Source: Grifola frondosa
Lineage: Eukaryota; Basidiomycota; Agaricomycetes; Polyporales; Grifolaceae
Direction of reading: 5' to 3'
Assembly: GCA_001683735.1 (NCBI GenBank)
Contig: LUGG01000001.1
Span: 806,001-870,000, forward strand
Length of the DNA stretch: 64,000 nt
Positions within the stretch are counted from its first letter, which is position 1. Every line of letters begins with the position of its first letter. The notes beneath the pieces were generated by a model. It saw only the letters and a list, made by a program, of their open reading frames with translations, was not told the origin of the DNA and did no database searches. A program made the translations under genes and the position numbers. Of the stretch, positions 37,983 to 48,002 are shown piece after piece.

Positions 37983-38093
37983 AACTCAGGTTATCCTCTA
38001 TTCCACCTATCCGCTGAGGCTCACAGTACCGATCCTTTGAACAAGCCACCTCCACCACACACCGTGACACCGTCTGAACATCAGACGGTTAAC

Positions 38094-39370
38094 ATGTCGA
38101 ACCCGGACCCCAAATTCTCTACAGAGCCGCGTCCTGGGTCTCCTGTCAGACGGGTGCTCCCTTACTTGGAACCATCAAGCCCCGTAAAGGCAACTACCAA
38201 CCCGGGTAACATTAGGATACCTGGTCATGTCAAGAATGCCTCTGCGCGTTTGCCAGACATAGATGTTTCTGACTTTATGAATCTTCTTTCGCCGGAGTAC
38301 GATATCAAGACCATTCCGGAGTCCGTGCAATCACTACTCACACGTTTGCTCGAGCTCCCGAAATCTACCAAGGAGGAAACACTGTACCAACCTATCTGCG
38401 ACCTCTTGAACGCCTGTGCTGCACATGTCGAAGGTGACCGTGCATAAATTACATTGATTTCAATGCTAATGCGCCCTCAGAACATATGAAAGTCCGAGGA
38501 TTGAATCATGCACCTCTCCTCTTCGTCATCCACCGGACAGCGCCCCGTCCGAACATGCACTCGGAACTAAAGTCCGCCCCGACCTTGTCGCAGTGAATGC
38601 TTCGGCGGAGGAGATAGAATATTACAGACGGACGAAGAATATCGCACAGCAGGACGAGCAGAAGGACGGACCGGAAGAACAACGCAAGAAAAGCAAGCAA
38701 TTCGTCGGGGTGCCATGGGCCCGTCTCTGCATGACCATCGAGGTGAAACCAATGGTCGTTAAGGACGGCGGGAGGGAGCAGGCGGCAATGTATACGACCT
38801 ACCATCTTATCGGCAGGCCGGACTGTGTCGGCGTTTTCGGGCTCTGCCTCTCCCCATCGAGCTTTCGTTTGTATTGGAGCGACGCCGAGGGCACTCGGAT
38901 TACGACGCCAATGGAATTGATTAATGGAGGTCATCTTCTCATGCAATTGATGTGGACCGTTCGCCGTCCCGCACGCCCGCACACTTATTATGATAGTACT
39001 ATCGGGTTCATGTCAGAACTCCCCCAAGGTTCCGGCGACGCCAATAGTGCACGACGTCCTCGATTGCCATCAGGTATCCCCCGTGAAGTACGGCAGTTTG
39101 CTGGACTGTCGCTATGGAAGCTTACTGTTGGTGAAAAAGTCTATGATGACATGCGGCTGGTTTTTGTGGGAAGTCCGACTCGCAGCAGGCGGGTCAACGT
39201 TTTCGTCGACTACAAGCACAATTTGGCCTGCAAGGATATTTTTCTATCGAGGACCAGGTTCTATTTCGAGCATCGCATGCTGAACATCGCGCACGACTAT
39301 GGCCGTAGTGTCTTGCCGGGTGTTCCCATTTTGGTGGAGTATGCAGTCGTGAAGGATCGCGAGGAACGGT
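38094..39370 (+). pseudogene. FunK1-type protein kinase, 5' part (cut by retrotransposon)
   Basis: Start MSNPDPKFSTEPRPGSPVRR. The N-terminal part has FMNLLSPEYDIKTIPESVQ; an intron of about 50 bases follows 38437, then EHALGTKVRPDLVAVNASAE, a charged stretch, WARLCMTIEVKP, YTTYHLIGRPDCVGVFGLCL, REVRQFAGLSLWKLTVGEKV and LPGVPILVEYAVVKDREER, where the element interrupts. These are features of the fungal FunK1 family; the kinase core is in the right-hand part. One base appears missing near 38535. The reading frame continues exactly into 51019 if the element and one target copy are removed. Confidence 0.8.
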
Positions 39371-40507
39371 GATATGACTCGAACGGGATCCGGACTAAAA
39401 CCTATATAATAAACCCACACACACACACTCTCTCTGTATGCAAGGAGGTCGTAGCACGGATCGGAAGTTACGAGGTATGTCGCGAGTGGGCCTAACGGCT
39501 TCTCGTCTTGGTTCCGAGCTCGAAGTGTGAACACGAATGTAAATACGAAGGGATGGGGAATGGAACTCGGAAGAGGAAACGCAAGGATAACTCAGCTCTA
39601 TTCGCGATGGTGTGTGTCCGAACGCGAGACTTGCACGAACTCCTCGTGCTTCTCGGAAACGCAGTCGCAGTGCTTCGGAAACGTAGTCGCAGTCGCAGTG
39701 TAAAAGCTCAATCGCAAAGGGAAACGCAGTGAAACGCAATCGCAGTATAACTCGGGGTAGACGCAGTGTGAGACGAGGGTGCGATCCGAAGGCGATCGCG
39801 ATGAGTCGCAGTGCTAGAACTGAGCTCTCAACTCGAGGGGGAAAACTTGTCTAGATTCAGTAAAGTAATTACAGGGTATTTTATCGACGAGTCCGGGTCC
39901 GAATCATGTGAAAAATGACCATGGACGATGCTCGGAAGCCCGAAGTAAACGTAGCCAAATGCGAAGAAGAGGGTAATAATATGATGAGGAAAGGGATGCG
40001 AATTGGGATATATTGAGGAGGCAGGGGAGGGACCAAACGTGCATGAGCTCGTACGAAACGTAGCAACTGCGGTTGAACTACTAGGCTTGCCTTATCCGGA
40101 AGGGAAATGATTGCTATAGCCTCGGGGGTTGCAGCGCGAATCCGATCGCCAATACGATCTCGCCCTGGCCATGCGGACATACCTGAAACGGGTCCAAGTC
40201 TATCGGGCTACTTCGGAGCGATGCCGAAAGGTCCTGGTGTCGTACGATGCGGTCTCCATGCGGATCCGGCGAGATCGGACCGTCTGATCAGACTGTCCCG
40301 ACAGTCTGGCTCGGTCGATCGCAGATGCGTGCAGTGTGCGTGCGCTCAGCGCGAGGAAACTCCGGCGTCTGAGAAGGGCTTCGGCTCGATTAGGAAAGCC
40401 GATCCCGATGGTGCGCGCGGTAGGTGGAAGTGCGGGCTCGCGTTCGCATTCAATTGGCCGCAATCGCGAAGAGAGTCGGAGATGCGGTAGATGTTGCGTG
40501 CGTATCA
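39371..40507 (-). repeat. 3' LTR (left) of the gypsy element
   Basis: Outer edge next to AACGGT; inner edge ...GCGTATCA followed by the polypurine tract. Contains a CA/CT microsatellite (39414-39437) and GTCGCAGT-type short repeats. Confidence 0.93.
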
Positions 40508-40543
40508 TCTCCTCCCCACTAAAATTTGGACCGTCCCCGGTCC
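40508..40543 (-). promoter_or_regulatory. Polypurine tract plus hairpin next to the 3' LTR
   Basis: On the element's sense strand AGTGGGGAGGAG abuts the LTR. Just before it is a hairpin with arms GGACCG/CGGTCC (40528-40543) and a four-base loop. A related copy is at 42833-42867. Confidence 0.75.
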
Positions 40544-40760
40544 TCGTATAGGGATGAAGGGAGTTCGCGAGTGGCGGGAATTCGGGTGCGAGACATGAGG
40601 ACGCGCGGGGAAAGAAGTCGGACATGTGGTGATGGGGCACCGATCGCGTGGCGGCCAGGAGGCGTGCGCTTTCCTCACTTAAACCCGAGGGCTGTTGTCT
40701 TCGCATTCTCAGCCTCCTTCGCTCTTTTCGCTCTCTCTCCTCTCTTACCCTGCTTCTCCC

Positions 40761-42599
40761 ATGTCTTCGACTCTTCCAGCCAATGTCCCTTTCGATGCGC
40801 ACGCGGCCTTCTTGGCATTCGACGCCGTCGAACGCGAGGCATTTCTTCTTGGTTATCGCGAGGAACTCGATGAGGGGATTCAACTGATTCAAAGGGCTCA
40901 GATGAAGGACGAGCTAGAGGTGGCCGGGCAGGCGTTTATGCGGGCCATAGTACGTCTGCGATGCCCTCTCCTCTGAGATGCTTTTGCTGAGCGGCTTCCA
41001 GGGTGACCTCCGTCGCGTGAATGCTCCCGAGGCTAACGCCATCGCCTCCGAGGTGCTAGGCCTCGTCCGACCTTCCTTCGCTCATATCTGGGACTCCTCG
41101 TGGTCTTCCTGGGGTTCAGAGCTCCTGCCACAGGGACCTCAGCCTGTCAATCCAGTGCACGCCCTTCGCGCTCGTCTCGCGGCGACCAGTGCGTCCATGA
41201 CGCGCGTGCCTTCTTCGTGAGCGGCGTCCATCCATCCCGCCCCTGTCGACCTGTCTGATGCAACGGCGGCGAAGGTGAAGATCGAGCCCAGCGAGGAGGA
41301 GCGTTCCCTTGCCGTAGCCGCTCAGCGTGTCGCGGGGACTGTCATCGAGCTTACAGATAGCGAGGCCGACGCCGTGGGGGATGATCTGGAATCCGAACAG
41401 GACGAGCTCATGTCCGTTACGCCTCCTGCTGTGGCTCCAGCCGCACGAACTCGGGGTGCAAAGGCTTCGAAGGTCGCGAAGGTCGAGAAGGAGTCTAAGC
41501 CGGTCGGACCGTTGACTGGGAGCGAGCTCATGGCCAAGCGGGCGGAACGCGAGGCCGCAGGATACTTTCCGCTTGAGGGCTGGGATGAACAGGGTAATCG
41601 GGTTGCGTTTATCAATACCGGTGGTGTCGGACATCGCGGTCGTGCATCGACCGTCCTGGGGCCAGTACGCGGTGCGGTGCGTCTCGGTCTCGTCACTCTT
41701 GCTAGAGCCCAGGCTGACCTTCATTCCTAGTGCGGACGCTGCCAGCTTGACCAGCGCCCGCTCGAGTGCTTTATTAACGCGACGTCTCGGCTGTGCATCT
41801 TGTGTTTCGAGAAGAGCCTCGGGTGTCGGTGGAATGGGTTGACCCGTGACAGAATTCGTGCGTAGAGTCCTTTTGTATACCATTGATCATGCTGAAGCGT
41901 CCCTGTTATTACTACAGCGGCTTTCTCCGACGTGCCAATGGCAGGGCCGGCCGCTTCTGTTGCGAAGACGAGTAGCACGCCTGCGCCGATCGCTACGCGC
42001 CGGTCTTCTCGCGCAAGTACTCGCGGATCCGCTAAAGCAGGCTCGACGCGTTCAGCCAGTGCGGCTGGGAAGGGGAAGGGAAGGGCGGCTGATCGTAGCG
42101 GGGCTCGGGCTAGTCCTCCAGTGCTTGAGCATGACTCCGCACCCTCGCTTGCTGGCACCTCGGGGTCCGATTTTGACGTGCGAAGCATCGCATCATCTTC
42201 GCGAGCGACCAGATACGTCGGAGCACCTCGTCTCGCTGCCCTGCCTTCACGGGATCCGTGGCAAGCGGCTCATCGGTCGCCGCATCCTTTGACCGTGCAG
42301 GCTCTCCTTATACGGTCGTCGACTCCGATGCTCGCACGCGTCTTCGTTCCATGCGTAATCGTCAGGTCGCAGTGGAGACTGACCTTGTCTTGTGCGTCGA
42401 TGAACTCTCGCGTCTAGAGAAGAGGATGCGCGAGGCAGCCATGAGTTCTGAAGAGGATGTGAGAGGGTGGATTGCCGCGTCCCGGCCTTCCGACGCGGTC
42501 GCGATCGGTGCGTACGCAGTCCTGACAGCAGAGGTTGCTCGCCAGCGTGAGGAGATCACGAGGCTGACGGAGGAGCTTGAGGAATTGAAGAGGAAGTAA
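40761..42599 (+). CDS. Antisense accessory ORF carried by the gypsy element
   Basis: Lies on the strand opposite gag-pol, between integrase and the 3' LTR. Exon 1 starts MSSTLPANVPFDAHAAFLAF at 40761; a 52-base intron (40950-41001; gtacgt donor, cag acceptor, CTGA branch-like) joins in frame to GDLRRVNAPEANAIASEVLG. An in-frame TGA (41218-41220) interrupts, then the same frame continues with IEPSEEERSLAVAAQRVAG, an acidic stretch and EREAAGYFPLEGWDEQGNRV. A Ser/Ala-rich basic region (about 41930-42120) and a C-terminal Glu-rich helix (ARQREEITRLTEELEELKRK, likely coiled coil) end at 42599. At least two frame shifts are needed after 41650. No family recognised; the middle resembles low-complexity nucleic-acid-binding proteins. 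It may be a captured gene. Confidence 0.6.
40950..41001 (+). other. Spliceosomal intron inside the antisense ORF
   Basis: 52 bases, gtacgt...cag, phase 0, length not divisible by three, and needed to join two open frames. On the element's genomic RNA it is antisense, so it would not be spliced out during retrotransposition. Confidence 0.65.
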
Positions 42600-43130
42600 G
42601 TGGTGATGGGGACGTCTTGTTTACGGCAGATATGGACTGCTTGCTTCTTCGTTGTAGCTGTATCTCCGCGCAATCGCGATGCAATGTACTACTGTATGCG
42701 AAGTCGTTTGTCAGCGTAGCCTCTGAAAGAATATGAATTTTTTAGACGAAAGCTTCGTGCAATCGGAATAAATTTTAAAGTCGAAAAATGGCATCCGAAA
42801 AATGGCGTCCAAGTATAACTGGTATATTATCCTCTTCCCCACTAAAATCTTGACTGTCCCCAGTCAACATTAGAGCGGGTCGGATTCAATCGGATCAAGT
42901 ACGGAGAAGAGAATATATAGAAAGGAAGAAAATTCAAAAACTTAGCGAAAATATATATATGGGGAAAGGCTCAGTACATCATCACTGCCTGAAAACCCCG
43001 AAGAGTCTTGCGCGAACGTCCGAGGAGTATCGCGACTTATGTCGTACACTATAATATTATCATATGAGCATAAGGTGCAAACGATTGAGTGGAGAGTGAA
43101 ATTGAAAACGTGTCCGTGGGTATGCGAGTG
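42600..43130. other. Spacer with second polypurine/hairpin module
   Basis: No ORF. Holds CCTCTTCCCCACTAAAAT (42831-42848) and a hairpin TTGACTG-TCCC-CAGTCAA (42850-42867), closely matching the module beside the 3' LTR. Confidence 0.7.
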
Positions 43131-44470
43131 TTATTCGGGTGGAGCATCATCTTCTTCGTCGACTTCCTCTAGTCCTGGGTCGTCGGGTATGTCTTCATCG
43201 TCACCTTGGGAATCGGATTGAAGGAGTTCGCGAAGTCGTTCATCGTCGATATCGAGGAGTTCGTTCGGGATGACGATTGCTTTGCGAGCGAAGTAGGGAA
43301 TGACTCGGAACGCTGCGACTGGTCTGTCAAAGACTGAACCGTCGAGTTCCGAGAGGATGTATGCGCCTCCCTTGTTGCGCGAAACCACTACGAGGGGTCC
43401 TAAGTATCGCGCGCGCATCTTGCGATTGAGAGACTTCTCGATCTGCGTGTGTCGCATTAGTACGAGGTCGCCACGCTTGAAGTCGAAGTCCTTAATGGTC
43501 CTCGCGTGCTCGCGTTCGAATCGGATTGCAGCTGTTACTCGTGCTTCGTAGACCTTCGATCGGAGGGTTTGGACTTGGTCGAATCGCTTTTGCAACGCGA
43601 TCGCGCGGCGTGCGATAAGGTCAGCAGTCGAGAGGATGGATTCTGGAGCGGGCTGCAAATACGTTGCCTCAGAGATGTCTAGGGGAATGATGGGGTGGGT
43701 GCCTGTGACTGCGAAGTATGGTGAGCAACCCATGCGAGGGCGGACGGTGATGCGCTCAGCCCAGAATACTGAAAACACTACTTCTGCCCATCGCTTCTGA
43801 TCTCCGTCAGCTGCTTTGAAGAGTGCGCCTCGGATGTCGTAATGCGATCGCTCTACAATGCCATTCGCGCGAGAGTTGTAACCACTGATGCGAATGTGAT
43901 TGATGTGATACTTCTTCGCGAGGTATTCGATGGCTTTGACGAAAGCGGGGCCATTGTCAGTGACAATCTCGCTGAGTGCGCCCCAACGACAGAGGATATT
44001 CTCGAATACGAAGTCGCCGAGAGTCTTCGAGGTCTCTTTGCGTAGTGCTCGAAACTCGGGATAGAATGTGAGCGAACAACGACCTTGGACGAGGTAATGA
44101 TAACCGCCCGATGGTGGGAGGTGCATCGTGTCGAGATGGATTTTCGCGAAGAGTGGTGCGGGGCGCGACGACTGGAGGGATTAGGACCTGTCGCGATTGA
44201 CGTTGCTGACAGATAAGGCAGGTCTTTACAAACCATGCGACGTCCTGCGCTACGTGCGGCCACCAGAACCGTTCGTATACGGCGGATCGGGTCGCGTAGG
44301 CTCCGCGATGGCCTATATCATCGTGACAAGCCTTGAGTACTCGGAGACGGTCAGAGGTCGCGACTACGAGCTTATGTGCTCCGAGGGGATCGCGCTTCCA
44401 GAGGCGGTGGTCATCGCAGAAGAACCCGACCGCGAACTTGACGAAGGCTTCGTAGTCAGCATCGGAGAAG
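43131..44470 (-). CDS. gypsy integrase
   Basis: Zinc-binding N-terminal part is poorly readable; the core shows HLDTMHLPPSGGYHYLVQGR (first Asp), VTDNGPAFVKAIEYLAKKYH (second Asp), SRANGIVERSHYDIRGAL (Glu), giving an intact D-D-E set. Then FSVFWAERITVRPRMGCSPYF, a KRGDLVLMRHT and LGPLVVVSRNKGGAYILSEL beta-rich C-terminal part (GPF/Y-like) and an acidic end EEVDEEDDAPPE. No chromodomain. A one-base slip sits near 44130. Confidence 0.85.
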
Positions 44471-44656
44471 TGTTGTGGTCATGCTAGTGTCTGCTGCCAT
44501 TCGCGGATAAGTTCTACGCGTGTGTCAAGTGCTCGGGCTTGAATGGAACGTGGAACGATATCGTAGGACTCGGAGTGTGTTTCCTCGTCCGGTGGGTCTG
44601 CGGGAGGTTCAACTCGCGCTGGGACTCCTGGTCTGCATTGTCCAGAGCAAATGTAG

Positions 44657-46685
44657 CTACGGTGAATTGTCGCGATGTGCGATTGAGAATTGGGGGATAT
44701 AGGAAATGGGGGAAGCCGTGAATGCGATCGATCCAGTCTTCGAAGTCGTCCTCGAGTTCTTCGGATCGCCTGGCTGTCGCGGTCTTCTGGAGAGTCCGTC
44801 GGGTCCGTGGTTGCTACCTGGGACATGAACAAGTTCGAAGTGGAATGTGAGGATAGAAACGATCCATCGATTGATGCTGGCGGAAGGGGATATATCGGGA
44901 TTGCGAAGCATGCCTTTGATGTATCGTGCGTCAACTTCGACGACGAGATTGCGGACTCCGAGAAGATGGAGGCGAAGGGCTCGCAATGCGCGGAACAAAC
45001 CATAGATTTCGAGTTTTGGTTGAGAGAATCGCGACTCGCGATCGTTGAGAGTGATGGATCCGAAGCGACTGTAGTAACGAACTCTCGAATTTGCTTCATC
45101 GCACTGACAGAGATAGAATCCGACCGCTATGTAGGAGGTATCGACTGCGAGGATGACATTCGCGGATGAGTTGTAATTGATTGCACGAAGGGCGGAGATT
45201 CGATAAGGGCCTGCTTCAAGTCCTCTTGCGCTTGGATCTGCTTCGGACCGAATTCGAAGGGTATACCCTTCCGAGTGAGGTAGACGAGGGGGTGTGCGCG
45301 TTTCGCGAAGTTCTTGATAAAGATTCGAACGACTCCGATGGTGCCAAGAATGCGCGAACTTCAGAGAGGTCCTTGCAGGGCCCCCAGTTCTTGACGACTG
45401 CGACTCGTGAATCTTCGGGTCTGCGTCCTTCATGCGTGCAGCGATGTCCAACCACGACGATTTCTTCGCCGCACAACATGGACTTGACTCCTGAGAAGGT
45501 GCCGTTGCAGTATCGCATTCGCTGTACGACGCGATTGAGGTTATGGAGGTGCTCCCAGACGAATCGTCGGACGCTCGGGTTTTCGCGAATGGTCTCGAAG
45601 GTGCCTTCGGAGAGAAGGTATCGACTCGCAGGGCCTCGGATAGGGACGTCGTCGATGTATGGAATCGTGATGTGTGGAATCTCGGGCTGAAGAATGTGGG
45701 TGACGTCGTCGTGGAAGATGGGGACCGCATTCGTCCAACCCATGGGAAGCGTAACAAGTCGATGCGCGCCGTATGGGGTCTGGAAGGTGGTAAGGTCGCG
45801 CGAGGATTCCGTGATCTCGCGTTCATCATACCCGACGTAGAGATCAAGCATGCCGCCGCACGCTCGCCCTCCGAATTGTTCTGCAAGGTGCTCAGGGATT
45901 GGTGTAACGCCGGAATGCTGAATTGTAACAGCGTTGAGAGGCTCTAGACTGTGTACGATGCGAAGAGATTTGCCGTCTTTCTTGAGTACGCAGAACCATC
46001 GCGAGCGATAGGATGAGTTAGAGGGCTCGTAAACGCCAGCCTGATTTTCTTCCGAATGATCCCGCAGACCTCGTTGTAGATACCTGGTGGAATCGGAATG
46101 TTCTTCTGTACCCAGGGCTTATGCTCGACGACGGGGAACTCGATTGGGGGGAAGAAGTCGGCTCGGAAACGTCCTCGTTCGGTGTCGTTCCATGCGAAGG
46201 CCTCGTTCTGATTACACATGAAGTCGTCGATGAGGTCGAGCTCGGCTGGCCACAGGAATCCGGTGTCGTGTAATTTTCGGAATGCGTCGCGTCGCTCCTA
46301 GAGTGTAGCGGCCAGTCGGAGAGAATGGTGGGGGATTAGCATTTAGCGGCGGCATGGATGCGAGTGGATCGCCTTGAATATTTCGAATAATGCGAAACTT
46401 GTCGGGAAGTGTCGCGAGTACCGGTCGGACTTTAAGTGCGAGGGCTTGTACTTCTTCTTGGCCGATACGAATACAGAGGCGGAAAGCGAAGGGAAACGGG
46501 AAAGAAGTCGATTGTCTAAGGAAGGGGAAAGATGCCGAAAACGATAGGAAAATGGAACCGGAAACGGAGGAAGGATAGAAATTTCTTGATAGGCAAGTGA
46601 GGAGTCTATAGTGCGTCGGCTTAAAGGAGGCCGACTGGGTTGTACGGGCGAGGAATCCGAGTCCTTCGCGAATGCGAACTGGCAA
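44657..46685 (-). CDS. gypsy reverse transcriptase and RNase H
   Basis: RT fragments: FPVVEHKPWVQKNIPIPPG (about 46080-46140), then FQTPYGAHRLVTLPMGWTNA, and the active-site motif as PYIDDVPIRGP (about 45640-45665), i.e. YIDD where many elements have Y-V/M-DD. RNase H follows with ILAVDTSYIAVGFYLCQ, RESRFSQPKLEIYGLFRAL, VEVDARYIKGML and FHFELVHVPGSNHGPDGLSR. The ORF is spread over three frames; the slips are single bases, so the element may be intact in reality. Confidence 0.88.
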
Positions 46686-46815
46686 GCAGAAAGATAAGTG
46701 GCTTTAATGTTTTCCGAATTAGTTTTCGTTACAAGACGAGAATACGAAAGAATGGCGGGACTAGCGGACTGGGTATCATATTCGATGGTGATGGCCAACT
46801 CTCCTTGATCGCAAA

Positions 46816-47700
46816 TCAAGTCCTCGAGTTCTCCGTAAAATTTACGGCTTGACTGTCATGGTAGTGGTGGTGATCGGGTGGAAACGACTTGCGAATAAAG
46901 CGAGGTGGACCGCGGGGAATCGTCGGGACTGTCGCAGTCTGCAGAGTGTTCGGACAGCGAATCGTGATTGTCTGGTCTTCATTCGCGAAATTACGAACCA
47001 CGCTCTGCGTTAGAACATCAAAGGGACGTCCGAGGAGAATATCGTATGCGGCTTGTCGGATAACGTGAACCTGGAGATACAAAACGATGTCGGAGACCTG
47101 GAACGAGATATTGCGAACGAGGCCGAGGGACTGATCGACTTCACCGTTGGCGGACTGCATATTGACGCGAATAGAGGGATCGTAAATAAGTCCGAGCGAG
47201 TGGCAAACTTCTTCGGACATCGCGATGATTTGCGAGCCTGGATCTATGATACTTTCGACTTCCTCCTTGCTGTCAATGAGACCTTTAATTGATCTAAGAG
47301 CATGCGATTCCTTTGCGACGGTGAGGACCTCGGGTACTTCGCCTGGTCGAAGGCTGCGAAGATAGGTTTCGTAGGGATCGGGGATGACAAGGACTCCCGG
47401 ACGCGTCAGAACCCCGTTAACGACTAGCTGTGAGACGGGTGGAATCTGCGAAGGCTCGGGTGATTCTACTTCCTCCGCGAGCTCGATGTACGCTCCAGTG
47501 ATGCGACTGTGGTGCTCTTCGGTGTGAACTGCTTCGCGATACTTGGCTCGGACCTCAGGCGAGATCGAGAGTAGCTCTTCTGGGGTAATGTAAGCATCGG
47601 GGACTTCATTGAGCGTGCAAAGACATCTTCCGCGATCCTCGGGTCTTGTACCGGTGCCATAGTGCGATACGCGGGCTCTTTGTCCTTGGGTGCTTTGAAC
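46816..47700 (-). CDS. gypsy retropepsin-like protease region
   Basis: SIIDPGSQIIAMSEEVCHSLG (about 47180-47245) with the D-x-G-S core of the aspartic protease, then YDILLGRPFDVLTQSV and IRCPNTLQTATVP. In one open frame with the C-terminal part of gag. Confidence 0.75.
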   Translation of the reverse strand, partial: VQSTQGQRARVSHYGTGTRPEDRGRCLCTLNEVPDAYITPEELLSISPEVRAKYREAVHTEEHHSRITGAYIELAEEVESPEPSQIPPVSQLVVNGVLTRPGVLVIPDPYETYLRSLRPGEVPEVLTVAKESHALRSIKGLIDSKEEVESIIDPGSQIIAMSEEVCHSLGLIYDPSIRVNMQSANGEVDQSLGLVRNISFQVSDIVLYLQVHVIRQAAYDILLGRPFDVLTQSVVRNFANEDQTITIRCPNTLQTATVPTIPRGPPRFIRKSFPPDHHHYHDSQAVNFTENSRT

Positions 47701-48002
47701 GGGGCCCCCAGATTCCGATCGTGAGGGGGTGCATAGGTCGCATCTCGAGCTTGCGCATAGGGATGCTGCGGCATCGGATTTGCAGGTGCAGAGTTTACGA
47801 CAGGTTGGGTTGGATTCGGAGCTTTGTTGGGTGTGCGGCTGGCGCGATTGCAGACGAAGCTGTGGCTGGGACTTGGGATGGTTGCGCTGCAGGCTCGTGA
47901 ATTGTCGCAGATGGAATGTGATCGAAACGTGAGGGGGCGGAGTCGGTGCGCGATAATTTGGGTTCGCAGCTGGCGGACGTGGGGGAGCGCGACGAGGAAC
48001 TT

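Noticed and set aside
39414..39437. Telomere-like or functional CA/CT repeat
   Set aside because: A plain microsatellite inside the LTR, present in both copies.
43131..43300. Chromodomain after integrase
   Set aside because: The tail is short and acidic without the aromatic residues of a chromodomain.
45181..45690. Plus-strand frame of 169 codons within the gypsy pol
   Set aside because: Antisense shadow of the RT/RNase H region, no motifs of its own.
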